Below are positions 1-8,688 of a stretch of DNA of 64,000 bases, in pieces; the first letter of the stretch is position 1; each line of letters starts with the position of its first letter. A model generated the notes under the pieces. That model saw only the letters and a list, made by a program, of their open reading frames with translations, was not told where the DNA came from and searched no databases. The translations under genes were made by a program, and so were the position numbers. This DNA comes from Coriobacteriaceae bacterium AM100-PB1-1D-6A (GTDB lineage: Bacteria > Actinomycetota > Coriobacteriia > Coriobacteriales > Coriobacteriaceae). The stretch is taken from assembly GCA_027660625.1 (NCBI GenBank), contig JAQDNC010000010.1, forward strand, positions 1-64,000. The letters are read 5' to 3'.

Positions 1-109
1 TGTACATGCGAACCTCCAGTCCGGACCGCCCCGCGGTCCAACTTTCTGTCCGCACCCCCATCAGTCCCTATTTCACCGCAACTTATGATGGGGAATTTTG
101 AGCGCTGGG

Positions 110-115
110 TATAAT
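110..115 (+). promoter_or_regulatory. Candidate -10 box upstream of the zinc-ribbon membrane protein
   Basis: A perfect TATAAT lies 37 bases before the chosen ATG at 153, which would give a short leader containing the ribosome-binding site. No convincing -35 hexamer is visible 16-18 bases upstream, so this is called on the -10 alone. Confidence 0.5.
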
Positions 116-152
116 CGTCGTATTGATTTGAAATGTGGCAAAAGGAGTGGCA

Positions 153-1127
153 ATGTCTCGGTATTGCGCCTCGTGCGGCAAACTTCTTGCAGATGATGCC
201 AAGTTCTGCACCTCATGCGGTGCACCCGTTGAGCAGACAACCGCAAGCAATGGCCAACCCGCGTTTGAGCAGACCGACTTCCTCGATACGCCGCAAGCTA
301 AGCCGGACGACCCCCTCGCCTATCGCCCCGACCCCGCCGCCAGCCCCGCAGCGGTCGAAACGACGCAGCGCATACCCGTCGCGGACACCCCGCCCCAACA
401 GCAACCGGCATCTACGTACGCGCCTGATTCACCGCAGGCCCCCGCCGCCAAAAAGAGCAGCACCAAGGCGCTTATCGCCGTTATCGTTGTGCTGGTGGCA
501 ATCATCATCGCCCTGGTCGTTTTCTTTGTGATCAAGCCTTTCGACAATGCCGCCACGCAAACGACTGCCGAGATTACTAAGCTGCACCATGATGTTGACG
601 ATGATGACCTCAAGCCCCTCGACGACCCCAATAGCCTTTTTGACGATGACGACGATGATGGCGGCGAAGCGACCCTCTCCGAGCAAAACCTCTACCGTCG
701 CCTGAGCGAATACTACGACCTGCTCGAAGATCTCGATAGCCAGGTCCGCGCCTGCGCGCAGGCCTTCAATGGCAGCTATCTGGAAGAGGACCGTACCACC
801 CGTCAAAATCTCGCCGACGTCGCCGAGCGCACGGAAGACACCATCGAGCAGTACTACGATATCGTCGAGGACCTGGACGTCCCCATGAGCTCTAAGAACT
901 ACAGTTCCTGGAAAGACATCGTTGCCCTGTATGACGACCTGGACAACCGCATCGACGCGATCTGCGATGCCTGGGAGATCAGCCTAAAGTACGCAAAGCC
1001 CGCGGACCATAAGGACGAAATCGTGACGCCGCTGGCACGCGACAACGAGCCGGGGACCAACAGCAACAAGTACCGTCAGGACTTTGAGGACCGCTATCCC
1101 GGCGCCAAGCCCGTCGAGGTGAACTAG
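153..1127 (+). CDS. Zinc-ribbon, single-pass membrane protein of unknown function
   Basis: The protein (324 aa) opens with a zinc ribbon made of two CxxC pairs (CASCG and CTSCG), followed by a Pro/Ala-rich linker. One membrane helix lies at about residues 107-130 (ALIAVIVVLVAIIIALVVFF), then a strongly acidic stretch including six consecutive Asp, then a helical C-terminal domain of about 150 residues. I chose ATG 153 over GTG 135 because AAAGGAG sits six bases before it. The layout suggests a cytosolic metal-binding head and an external C-terminal domain. It is a single-gene unit ending at a bidirectional terminator. Its function is not recognised; zinc-ribbon membrane proteins of this type are common in Coriobacteriia. 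Confidence 0.85.
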   Translation: MSRYCASCGKLLADDAKFCTSCGAPVEQTTASNGQPAFEQTDFLDTPQAKPDDPLAYRPDPAASPAAVETTQRIPVADTPPQQQPASTYAPDSPQAPAAKKSSTKALIAVIVVLVAIIIALVVFFVIKPFDNAATQTTAEITKLHHDVDDDDLKPLDDPNSLFDDDDDDGGEATLSEQNLYRRLSEYYDLLEDLDSQVRACAQAFNGSYLEEDRTTRQNLADVAERTEDTIEQYYDIVEDLDVPMSSKNYSSWKDIVALYDDLDNRIDAICDAWEISLKYAKPADHKDEIVTPLARDNEPGTNSNKYRQDFEDRYPGAKPVEVN

Positions 1128-1135
1128 TCGCATGC

Positions 1136-1180
1136 GACGTTCTTAAACGACTAGTCATTCAAGAACGTCCCCAATGACTA
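1136..1180. repeat. Dispersed palindromic repeat, family A, copy 1
   Basis: The arms TAGTCATT (1152-1159) and AATGACTA (1173-1180) form an inverted repeat around AAGAACGTCCCC. An overlapping pair, GACGTTCTT (1136-1144) and AAGAACGTC (1161-1169), offers an alternative fold. Near-identical copies occur at 8606 and 30350. All are intergenic at 3' ends of genes, as expected for REP-like elements. Confidence 0.7.
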
Positions 1181-1183
1181 CGC

Positions 1184-1227
1184 AAAAAACGAGCGGGGAT
1201 CATGGGACCCTCGCTCGTTTTTGTTTT
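1184..1227. terminator. Bidirectional intrinsic terminator
   Basis: The arms AAAAACGAGCG and CGCTCGTTTTT enclose an inner GGG/CCC pair. The A-tract and T-tract on both sides allow termination of both the rightward upstream gene and the leftward topoisomerase gene. Confidence 0.75.
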
Positions 1228-1249
1228 GGGCAATGTTTCGGCTGCACCG

Positions 1250-3841
1250 CTACTTGTCGGCGGCTGCCTTCTTGGTGGTCGATTTCTTGGACGTCGTCTT
1301 TTTCGCCGTCGTCTTCTTGGCAGCAGTCTTCTTTGCTGCCGTGGTTTTCTTCGCCGTGGTCGCCTTGGTCGCAGTCTTGCGACCGCGGGTGGGCTTCTTC
1401 TCCTTGGTCGGGCAGTCCATGTTCACGCAGATGCGCCACGGGCCGCGCGCGGTGTTGACCACCACGATGGGGGCGCCGCACTCGGGGCAGGTCTCGCCCG
1501 TCGCCTCGAGCTTGCCACGCGCCGGCAGCGGATAGCTCACGCCGCAGTCGTCATAGTTGGTGCAGCGGATAAAGCGCTTGCCGCTCTTCTCGCTCTTGTG
1601 TGCGATCAGGTCGCCATGGCGTCCTGCCTCGGCGCACACCTTGCACTCGCCCACCTTAAGGTCAGGCTCGTAGTTGGTGGGGCATGTGGGGTTCACGCAG
1701 ATCTCGAAAGCCTTTTGGCGGAACGGCTGGCACTTAATGCGCGGCGCACCGCATTCGGGGCACACAGCAGCCTCGCCCTCGAGCGGGCTCACCTTGACGC
1801 CGCTCGGCACCGGATAGGTCACGTCGCAGTCGGGCCAGCCCATGCAGCCGATAAAGCTGCCGCGGGTCTTGGCACTCGTCTTCATAACCAAGTCCTTGCC
1901 GCACTTGGGGCAGGCACCCACGCGCGCATCGGCCGTGACGGCGTCGCTGATGGCATCGCCCAGCTCCTGCGTATGCTTGAGCAGCTCGTCGAGCACGCCG
2001 GCCAGCAGCGCGCGCGAGTGCGTCACGACATGCTCTTCGGTGTCCTCGCCGCGTTCCACGCGGGTCATGTCGCCGTCGAGCTCGCTGGTCATATCGGGGC
2101 TCGTGATGCGCGGGGCAAACTGGGACAGTGCGTCGATGATGGCGATACCCAGCTGGCTCGGCTCCACGGGATCGTTTTTAAGGTAGCGCACGGCGTACAG
2201 ACGCTCGATGATGCTCGCGCGCGTGGACTTGGTGCCCAGGCCGCGCTTTTCCATCTCCTGCACGAGCTTGCCCTGGCTGTAGCGTGCGGGCGGCTCGGTC
2301 TGCTTGGCCTCGAGCTTAATGTCGAACACGTCGACCGTATCGCCCTGCTCCAGCGGCGGCATCTGCTCGTCGCGCTTGAGTCCATACGGATACGCCTCGC
2401 GGAAACCCGGGGTCACGAGCACATCGCCCGAAGCCACGAACGGCTCACCATTGACGTCGAGCTCGAGCTTGGTGTTCTCGATGGTCGCGGGACCCATGAG
2501 CGTTGCCAGGAAGCGACGGGCGATGAGGTCGTAGAGCTTGCGCTGGCCACCGTCGAGCGCGGACGGATCGCCCTCGCCCGTGGGATAGATAGGCGGGTGG
2601 TCGGTGGTCTCGACCTTGCCGCGCGTGGGCTTCATGGGACCGGCGAGCACCTTTTTGCACACGGGCGCCAGCGCCGGGTTGATCTTTGCCAGGTCGCTCA
2701 CCACGGCGCCCAGGTCGAGCGTCGCAGGGTACACGGTATTGTCGACACGCGGGTAGCTGATGAGGCCCGCCATGTAGAGGGACTCGGCGATGCGCATGGT
2801 ACGCGCAGGCGAGATGCCCTCGGCCGCGGCGGCAGCCTGCAGCGAGGTGGTCGCAAACGGCGTGGGCGGCTGCTGCTTACGCGAGCGCTTGGTCACCGCG
2901 GCAACGGTCGCCGTCGTAGCGCCGTCAACGTGGCCGTACGCTGTCTCGGCAGCATCCTCGTCGGTAAAGCGTGCCGTCTTGTGCGCAATCTTAAAGCGGT
3001 CGTCCTCGGCAGCACCCTGCGCGGCGCCCATGCCACGGATCTGCCAATAGTCCTCGGGCACAAACGCCATGCGCTCGCGCTCGCGCTCGACCACCAGGGC
3101 AAGCGTCGGCGTCTGCACGCGGCCGGCGGAACGCACGTTGCCAAAACCGCCAAACTTGGCGAGTGTTAGGTAGCGCGTGAGCACCGCGCCCCAGATGAGG
3201 TCGATGTGCTGACGGCTCTCGCCGGCGTCGGCCAGGTTCTGGTCGAGCGAGACGAGATTATCGAAGGCCTGCGTGATCTCGGCCTTGGTAAACGAAGAAT
3301 ACTGGGCGCGGGCGACCGGCAGGTCGGGCGCAACCTCGCGCACCTTGTTGAGGGCGTCCGAACCGATCAGCTCGCCCTCGCGATCGAAGTCCGTAGCGAT
3401 GATGACGCTGTCGGACTTCTTGGCAAGGTTCTTGAGCGAACGAATGAGCTCCTTCTCGGCCGGTAGCTTAATGACGGGCGCCCAGGTGAGATAGGGCAGG
3501 CTCTCGAGCTTCCAGCCCTTGATGGAGATGCCATCGGCAAGAAACGGCTTGCGCTTGGTGTCGTAGGGCGGACGTGCCAGGCCATCGGGTATGTCGGCCG
3601 GCAGCATCTCGCCGTCCTCGGTGACCGAATACCAGCCCAGCTTTTTATCGAACAGCACGCTGTCACAAAAATCGGGCGCGAGGATGTGACCGGCAAGGCC
3701 GATCGTCACGCACTCCTCGCCCTTCCACTCAAAACGGTAGATGGCGGTGTTGTACACCTTGTCCTTTTTGGGCTTACCCGTGGACAGACGCTCGGCGATC
3801 TGACGCGCGGCGTCGTTTTTCTCGGCGATGATGAGCTTCAA
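1250..3841 (-). CDS. topA: Type IA DNA topoisomerase with zinc ribbons and Lys-rich tail
   Basis: This enzyme relaxes negative supercoils by single-strand passage. The protein (863 aa) has an N-terminal TOPRIM domain with the acidic motif ATDFDREGE near residue 150. The catalytic Tyr lies in ISYPRVDN near residue 363. Several Cys4 zinc ribbons follow (CPKCG, CPECG, CKVCAE, CPECG), and the last ~50 residues are repeated KKTT/AAKK motifs like a histone H1 tail. The start is TTG (TTGAAGCTC) six bases after AGGAG. The opening MKLIIAEKNDAA is closer to archaeal-type/topo III enzymes than to MKLIIVESPTK of classic TopA, so the subfamily label is uncertain. The basic tail probably strengthens DNA binding. 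Confidence 0.93.
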   Translation of the reverse strand: MKLIIAEKNDAARQIAERLSTGKPKKDKVYNTAIYRFEWKGEECVTIGLAGHILAPDFCDSVLFDKKLGWYSVTEDGEMLPADIPDGLARPPYDTKRKPFLADGISIKGWKLESLPYLTWAPVIKLPAEKELIRSLKNLAKKSDSVIIATDFDREGELIGSDALNKVREVAPDLPVARAQYSSFTKAEITQAFDNLVSLDQNLADAGESRQHIDLIWGAVLTRYLTLAKFGGFGNVRSAGRVQTPTLALVVERERERMAFVPEDYWQIRGMGAAQGAAEDDRFKIAHKTARFTDEDAAETAYGHVDGATTATVAAVTKRSRKQQPPTPFATTSLQAAAAAEGISPARTMRIAESLYMAGLISYPRVDNTVYPATLDLGAVVSDLAKINPALAPVCKKVLAGPMKPTRGKVETTDHPPIYPTGEGDPSALDGGQRKLYDLIARRFLATLMGPATIENTKLELDVNGEPFVASGDVLVTPGFREAYPYGLKRDEQMPPLEQGDTVDVFDIKLEAKQTEPPARYSQGKLVQEMEKRGLGTKSTRASIIERLYAVRYLKNDPVEPSQLGIAIIDALSQFAPRITSPDMTSELDGDMTRVERGEDTEEHVVTHSRALLAGVLDELLKHTQELGDAISDAVTADARVGACPKCGKDLVMKTSAKTRGSFIGCMGWPDCDVTYPVPSGVKVSPLEGEAAVCPECGAPRIKCQPFRQKAFEICVNPTCPTNYEPDLKVGECKVCAEAGRHGDLIAHKSEKSGKRFIRCTNYDDCGVSYPLPARGKLEATGETCPECGAPIVVVNTARGPWRICVNMDCPTKEKKPTRGRKTATKATTAKKTTAAKKTAAKKTTAKKTTSKKSTTKKAAADK

Positions 3842-3895
3842 AAGAGGCTCCTATCTCGTATCTCTGCGGCTACGCCCGCCCGTATGGCGGCCGAC

Positions 3896-4579
3896 TTACG
3901 CCCTTGCTTGCTCAATCTGCCCGATGAGCCAATCGCACCAGGCATCCATGCCCTCGCCCTTGCGCGCGCTCACGGCAAACCGCGGCGCCTGCGGATTGAG
4001 GTCATCGAGTGTCTTAGTATACCTATCCATGTCAAAATCGAAAGCCGCGGCCACATCGACCTTGTTGAGCAGCTGTGCGCCGGCGTGCTGGAAGATGCCC
4101 GGGTACTTGATGGGCTTGTCGTCGCCCTCGGGCACCGAGAGGATCATTATGGACAGGTTCTCGCCCAGGTCAAAGTCGACTGGGCAGACCAGGTTACCCA
4201 CGTTTTCGATAAAGATGACGTCGATGTTTTCCAGACCCACAGCCTGGTCGAAGGCATCAACGGCCTCCATGATCATGTTACCCTCGAGGTGGCACAGGCC
4301 GCCCGTGTTGATCTGGATGGCGGGCATGCCGGCTTCCTTCATGGTGATGGCGTCGACGTCCGAGGCGATATCGCCTTCGATGACGGCGCAGCGCAAGCCG
4401 GCCTTGTCGCGCAGGCGCTCGTTGGTGCCCAGAATCGTTGTTGTCTTACCCGAGCCGGGGCTCGACAAGACATTGATCACATAGGTGTTTGTCTCTTTAA
4501 ATCGCTGTCGCAGCTGATCTGCCAGGCGCTCATTGCGCGACAGGATCGGCGACGCGATATCAATCGTTTTCTCGGCCAT
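3896..4579 (-). CDS. hypB: Hydrogenase nickel-incorporation GTPase HypB
   Basis: HypB is the SIMIBI-class GTPase that works with HypA to load nickel into [NiFe]-hydrogenase. The P-loop SSPGSGKTT is near residue 40, followed by EGDIASDVDA and the NKVD guanine motif (LLNKVDVA). The N-terminus lacks the His-rich or CxxCGC nickel-storage segments seen in some homologues. AAGGAG precedes the ATG by eight bases. hypA lies directly upstream on the same strand (gap 53 bp). No hydrogenase structural genes are in the window, so the target enzyme is encoded elsewhere. Confidence 0.95.
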   Translation of the reverse strand: MAEKTIDIASPILSRNERLADQLRQRFKETNTYVINVLSSPGSGKTTTILGTNERLRDKAGLRCAVIEGDIASDVDAITMKEAGMPAIQINTGGLCHLEGNMIMEAVDAFDQAVGLENIDVIFIENVGNLVCPVDFDLGENLSIMILSVPEGDDKPIKYPGIFQHAGAQLLNKVDVAAAFDFDMDRYTKTLDDLNPQAPRFAVSARKGEGMDAWCDWLIGQIEQARA

Positions 4580-4632
4580 ACTCGGCGCTCCTTACTTCTA
4601 CCATTTATACCCCGTCCCCAGTGGCTGGCGGG

Positions 4633-4989
4633 TTAATCGTCGGGGGTTTCGATTTCGATACTGGCGATGTCGAGTTCGCGGCCGTGCAGCAGGCGCACGT
4701 TGGCGCCGCCACATTGAGGGCAGCGGCAATGGAAACGGTCGTGATCGAAGACCTCGCCGCAGTCCAGACACTCGCTTTGTGGATGGACCTCCTCCACGGC
4801 AAGCTCGCAGCCGCGCGTGAGCGGGTCCTCGTCGCGAAATGTCTCCCACGCAAAGTCGAGTGCCTCGCGCACGACCTCGGTCATATCCCCGATGCGCAGC
4901 GTTACCAAAACGGCGCGCAAGGCCCCCGCCCCACGCGCCGCGCGAATCACTGTATCGAGTATGCCGTTGACAATGCCAACCTCGTGCAT
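4633..4989 (-). CDS. hypA: Hydrogenase maturation nickel/zinc protein HypA
   Basis: This 118-aa protein is the normal HypA size. It begins MHEVGIV, which supplies the conserved nickel-binding His2, and carries a zinc site of two CxxC pairs (CLDCG ... CPQCGG). It delivers nickel with HypB to hydrogenase large subunits. A GAGGAG that overlaps the end of the upstream tatC coding sequence serves as ribosome-binding site, so tat and hyp genes probably share a transcript. Confidence 0.95.
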   Translation of the reverse strand: MHEVGIVNGILDTVIRAARGAGALRAVLVTLRIGDMTEVVREALDFAWETFRDEDPLTRGCELAVEEVHPQSECLDCGEVFDHDRFHCRCPQCGGANVRLLHGRELDIASIEIETPDD

Positions 4990-4995
4990 ACCGAT

Positions 4996-5790
4996 TTACT
5001 CCTCGTCGTCCTCTTCGTCGTCCGAAAACAGGTCCAGACGGCTCACAAACAAGCCCTCCTTGCCCTCGCGCGCGGTAATGACCACACGGGCGATGGCAAG
5101 CGAAATCTCGTAGAGCGAGAGCAGGGCACCATACATGAGGCCCAACGTAACGGGCGAGCCGTCGGGCGTAATCACAGCCGAGCCCACAAGCAGGCCAACG
5201 TATACATAACGCCAGGCACCGCGGAAAGCAGCGTAGGACACGATGTGGAAGACGGACAGGTAGAAGATGATGAGCGGCAGCTCAAACGCCACGCCAAAGC
5301 CGATCATAAAGAGCAGCTCCATGTTGACGTAGTTCTCCAGATCGGGCAGCGCCGTAGCAACGGCCGAGGTCTCGCCGATGAGCCACTCAAAGCCCGCGGG
5401 AATGATGATGAAGTAGCAAAAGATGGCGCCCAGGAAGAACAGCACCGTCGAGGCGAGTACCGTGGGCACGACCCACTTGCGTTCGTTGGGGCGAAGCGCC
5501 GGCAGGAAAAACGCCAGAATCTGCCAGATGATCATGGGCGTGCACATGACAACGGCCATCTTGATGGCCAACGAGAAGCGCAAGCCAAAGCCGCCGAGCG
5601 TGGTGGTGATGTAAAACTTACCGTCCGGCACAAAGGAGCGAATGGGGTCTTCCAGAATGTCGAGCACCACAGGCGTGGCGAAATACAGCACGATGGCGGC
5701 GGCAAACACCGACACGACCACGATGGTCAGGCGGCGACGGAGCTCTCCCAGGTGATCAAAGAGCGGCATACGCGCAGGTCCGATAGGCAT
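4996..5790 (-). CDS. tatC: Twin-arginine translocase subunit TatC
   Basis: TatC is the polytopic membrane receptor for twin-arginine signal peptides. The 264-aa protein has the expected six hydrophobic segments, the early motif HLGELRRRL, and an acidic cytosolic tail (DDEEDDEE). The start ATG overlaps the stop of tatA (TAATG), indicating translational coupling; an internal Met at residue 8 (MPLFDHLGEL) is an alternative start. Co-location with hypAB fits Tat export of a folded hydrogenase small subunit (inference). Confidence 0.95.
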   Translation of the reverse strand: MPIGPARMPLFDHLGELRRRLTIVVVSVFAAAIVLYFATPVVLDILEDPIRSFVPDGKFYITTTLGGFGLRFSLAIKMAVVMCTPMIIWQILAFFLPALRPNERKWVVPTVLASTVLFFLGAIFCYFIIIPAGFEWLIGETSAVATALPDLENYVNMELLFMIGFGVAFELPLIIFYLSVFHIVSYAAFRGAWRYVYVGLLVGSAVITPDGSPVTLGLMYGALLSLYEISLAIARVVITAREGKEGLFVSRLDLFSDDEEDDEE

Positions 5791-6359
5791 TACTCATCGC
5801 CTCCCTTCGGGGCGTCGGCGGCAACGGTGTCGTCCTCGGCCTCGAGCTCGCGAGCGAGCTGGTCGACGACGGCCTTGCGCTTGCGGGGACGACGGGCGTA
5901 GAGATCGGCCGTCGTGGGCTCTGCCGGCTCGGGCCCGGGCTCCGGCTCTGCAGCAGGTTCGGGCTCGGCGGCAGCAGGCTCGGCCTTGGCGGGCTCGGCA
6001 CCCTCGGCCTCAGGCTCCTCGGTGGTACCCTCGCTTGCGGCCTTCTCGGCGGCAAGGCGGGCACGGCGCTCGGCAAAGGTCTCCTTCTTTGCGGGCGCAG
6101 CCGTCTCGACGGCATCCTCGTCCGCATCGGAATCATCATCGACGGCAGCCTTCTTGGGCTTGACCGGGGCCGACGCGGCCTCGCTTACCGGGTCGATGAT
6201 CTCGGACTGAACAACGGCCGTCATCTTTTCCTGCGTCTCGCGGAACTGACGGATGGCACGGCCGATCGTACGGCCCATCTGCGGGAGCTTATCCGGGCCA
6301 AACAGCAAAAAGCCGAAGACCACGATGATCGCGAGCTCACCCTCTCCAATACCAAACAC
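5790..6359 (-). CDS. tatA: Twin-arginine translocase TatA/TatB-family protein
   Basis: The N-terminus MFGIGEGELAIIVVFGFLLF is a short membrane helix followed by the hinge FGPDKLPQMGR and an amphipathic helix, the signature of TatA/TatB. A long charged Ala/Glu/Pro-rich tail brings it to 189 aa, longer than a minimal TatA (~60-90 aa) and closer to TatB. I chose GTG 6359, five bases after GGAGG; the open frame extends further upstream, but those residues are not family-like. With tatC it forms a two-component Tat operon. Confidence 0.88.
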   Translation of the reverse strand: MFGIGEGELAIIVVFGFLLFGPDKLPQMGRTIGRAIRQFRETQEKMTAVVQSEIIDPVSEAASAPVKPKKAAVDDDSDADEDAVETAAPAKKETFAERRARLAAEKAASEGTTEEPEAEGAEPAKAEPAAAEPEPAAEPEPGPEPAEPTTADLYARRPRKRKAVVDQLARELEAEDDTVAADAPKGGDE

Positions 6360-6512
6360 ACATACCTCCAAGGCTCGATGTGAGTCGAGCCCGCACCGCG
6401 CCATTCGGCCGGAACTCGTCTATTCATTCGGTCAAGTATAGCGCCCGGACGCCAAAACGTCCGAGCGCATCACAAACATATGCCAAACGGCACGCCCTTT
6501 TGGGGACAAAGA

Positions 6513-6827
6513 TTATGCAGCGGTGATCGAAATCTCCTGGTCGACACCCAACAGCTGAACCACGCGCATCACCTGGGGCTGCACATTGGTGCAGCTAAAG
6601 CGCTTGCCGTGGTCGACCGCGTGGTGCGCGGCGCCCACGAGCACGCCAATGCCCGTCGAATCGATGTAGCTCACCTGGGCAAAATCGAGCTCAACGGCCT
6701 CAGTGGGCTGCTCGAGCGCCAGGTCGATAGCATTGCGCAGGCTATCGGCGTTAGAGATATCGATCTCGCCGGTTACCTTAATGGTGTAGATCTCCGGCGT
6801 GGGGTTGGTGGAAATACCCAAATCCAT
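6513..6827 (-). CDS. STAS-domain anti-sigma factor antagonist
   Basis: This 104-aa protein is a single STAS domain of the SpoIIAA/RsbV type. It shows the central VTGEIDISNAD strand-turn and the phosphorylation motif YIDSTGIGVL, whose Ser is the expected target of a partner HPK kinase/anti-sigma factor. AAAGGAG precedes the ATG. No anti-sigma or sigma factor gene is adjacent, so its partners are encoded elsewhere. The gene stands alone between tatA and the aminotransferase. Confidence 0.9.
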   Translation of the reverse strand: MDLGISTNPTPEIYTIKVTGEIDISNADSLRNAIDLALEQPTEAVELDFAQVSYIDSTGIGVLVGAAHHAVDHGKRFSCTNVQPQVMRVVQLLGVDQEISITAA

Positions 6828-6893
6828 GTATACGCTCCTTTACGTATCGAAAGTGCGGATAGTACTAGGCGCGGACTTGCGGGGCCCTACGCG

Positions 6894-8198
6894 TTAGGCG
6901 CGCTCGGCACGCGCAAGCTCGGCAGCGACAAGCTTAACGGCCAGCACCAGCACATCGAGCGCGGCCTCCAGGTCCTCGACCGTGGGATAGCTCGGCGCGA
7001 TGCGGATGTTGGTGTCGCGCGGGTCCTTGCCATAAGGCCAGGTGGCACCAGCCGGCGTGAGCTTGACGCCCAGGTCGGCACAAAGCGCTGCGACCTTTTG
7101 GGCCGAGCCCTCGGGACCATCAAAGCTCACAAAGTAGCCGCCGCGGGGATGTGTCCAAGTGGCGCAACCCGTATCGCCCAGGCCCTCGGTGAGTTTGCGC
7201 TCAACGGCCTCAAAGCGCGGGCGCAAAAACTCGGCATGCTTTTTCATGTGCTCCTTGACCGCCTCGATGGTGGGAAGGAAGCGCACGTGACGCAGCTGGT
7301 TGAGCTTATCGGCGCTGATAAGGCCGGCCTTCAGGCGCTTGGAGAACTCGGCGATGACCGCGGGGCTCGCACCGATGAAGCCGATGCCGGCGCCCGGGAA
7401 GGTAATCTTGGACGTCGAGGCAAAAGCCACCACGCGGTCCTCGGTGCCCGCCGCGCGAGCGAGGTCGAAGATATTGGCGAGCTCGTCGGTCTCGTCGTAC
7501 AGGTCGTGCACGCAGTAGGCGTTGTCCCAAAAGATGCGGAAATCGGGCGCGGCCGTGGGCATCTCGACCAGGCGACGCACGGTGTCCTCGCTAAAGGTGA
7601 TGCCCGTGGGGTTGGAATACTTGGGCACGCACCAGATGCCCTTGATGGAGTCGTCGGCGGCAACCAGACGCTCGACCTCGTCCATGTCGGGGCCGTTGTC
7701 GGTCATCGCGACGGGGACATTCTCGATACCCAGGTCGGCGGTGATGCCAAAGTGACGGTCGTAGCCGGGAACAGGGCACAGGAACTTGACTTTCTTGCCG
7801 TCGTGCGCGGCCTCGTAAGCCTCCCAGGGCTCGCTGCCGCACGAACCGCAGCGCCAAAACATGCCGGCGATATCGTGCTCGATCAGAAGGCTCGACGAAC
7901 CCAGTACGAGCGTCTGCTCGGCAGGGCAACCCAGGAACTCCCCCGCCAGCTTGCGCGCCGAGGGAATGCCCTCAAAGCAACCGTAGTTTGAGCAGTCGAC
8001 GTTGCCGTCGTGCAGATCGGCATCGGCATTGAGGATATCGAGCATGGGTCGAGAGATGTCCACCTGGGAGGGCGACGGCTTGCCGCGGGCCATGTCGAGC
8101 GCCAGGCCCTTGGCCTTGACCTCGGCGACCTCGGCTTTGAGCGCCTCGATGGCGGCATCGAGTTCGGTGGTTTCCATCTTCTGGTAGATCGTCTGCAT
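6894..8198 (-). CDS. Class I aminotransferase, aspartate aminotransferase type Ic
   Basis: This is a PLP-dependent transaminase of 434 aa. The Lys motif is AFASTSKITFPGAG, in which the Lys forms the Schiff base. Other fold-type I features include KYSNPTGITF (the NPTG loop) and WDNAYCVHDL. The pattern FASTSKITFPGAGIGF is typical of the Asp_aminotransf (PF12897) family common in Actinobacteria, which interconverts aspartate/oxaloacetate with glutamate/2-oxoglutarate. AAAGG lies 10 bases before the ATG. It is monocistronic. Confidence 0.88.
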   Translation of the reverse strand: MQTIYQKMETTELDAAIEALKAEVAEVKAKGLALDMARGKPSPSQVDISRPMLDILNADADLHDGNVDCSNYGCFEGIPSARKLAGEFLGCPAEQTLVLGSSSLLIEHDIAGMFWRCGSCGSEPWEAYEAAHDGKKVKFLCPVPGYDRHFGITADLGIENVPVAMTDNGPDMDEVERLVAADDSIKGIWCVPKYSNPTGITFSEDTVRRLVEMPTAAPDFRIFWDNAYCVHDLYDETDELANIFDLARAAGTEDRVVAFASTSKITFPGAGIGFIGASPAVIAEFSKRLKAGLISADKLNQLRHVRFLPTIEAVKEHMKKHAEFLRPRFEAVERKLTEGLGDTGCATWTHPRGGYFVSFDGPEGSAQKVAALCADLGVKLTPAGATWPYGKDPRDTNIRIAPSYPTVEDLEAALDVLVLAVKLVAAELARAERA

Positions 8199-8347
8199 GG
8201 GTGCGACCTTTCGCGAAGCGGGACGTTGCAGTTCGTCTAAGTATAGACCGCCACCGCCGCAACGGCATGAAGCCGTGATAGATTAAGTTCATCGCAATGA
8301 TTTACGAATCGCCGCGCATGCCGGCGTGGGGCGCCCAAGGAGGCACT

Positions 8348-8602
8348 ATGGAGTACGGATCGTTCCAGGCCGAGGAATTCGGCGACCTGCAGCGCCTGGT
8401 CGACGGACTATTTTACGACCGGCACGCCATCGACCGCCTGGATCTCATCGTGCAGGCCGAGATCTTGGACCTCGCGCCCGACCTCATGGAAATCGTGAAC
8501 CTATTGCCGCCCGGCTACTACGACCGCCAATCGCTTTGCGACCAGCTCAACTCCGCCCTTGCCGCCCACGGCTGGGGCGCCGTCTACGGAACGGTGGAAT
8601 AA
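8348..8602 (+). CDS. Conserved-looking small protein of unknown function
   Basis: This 84-aa acidic protein (MEYGSFQAEEFGDLQRLVDG...) starts at ATG 8348, four bases after AAGGAGG. The ATG at 8297 in the same frame has no ribosome-binding site. The protein is mostly helical, with no Cys, no signal peptide and no recognised motif. The sequence around DLMEIVNLLPPGYYDRQ suggests a small folded helical domain. It ends 31 bases before a bidirectional terminator. Confidence 0.75.
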   Translation: MEYGSFQAEEFGDLQRLVDGLFYDRHAIDRLDLIVQAEILDLAPDLMEIVNLLPPGYYDRQSLCDQLNSALAAHGWGAVYGTVE

Positions 8603-8605
8603 ACC

Positions 8606-8634
8606 TAGTCATTTAAGAACGTCCCCATTGACTA
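8606..8634. repeat. Dispersed palindromic repeat, family A, copy 2
   Basis: This is TAGTCATT, then TAAGAACGTCCCC, then ATTGACTA. It matches copies at 1151-1180 and 30350-30378 except for a few substitutions, and it lies between a coding stop and a terminator. Confidence 0.7.
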
Positions 8635-8671
8635 AAACGCCGCTTGTGATGGTGTCCACAGGCGGCGTTTT
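8634..8671. terminator. Bidirectional intrinsic terminator
   Basis: The arms AAAACGCCGC(C/T)TGTG and CACAGGCGGCGTTTT pair almost perfectly, with A- and T-tracts at both ends. It separates the small rightward gene from the leftward nhaA gene. Confidence 0.8.
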
Positions 8672-8688
8672 CAAACTTGTATATGCTT

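Noticed and set aside
646..662. GAT/GAC microsatellite
   Set aside because: It simply encodes a run of Asp residues in a real protein, and mixed GAT/GAC codons argue against a slippage repeat.
1202..3169. Long open frame antisense to topoisomerase
   Set aside because: It is the mirror of a GC-rich coding strand (repeated His/Ala/Leu/Arg), has no ribosome-binding site and overlaps a gene with clear motifs.
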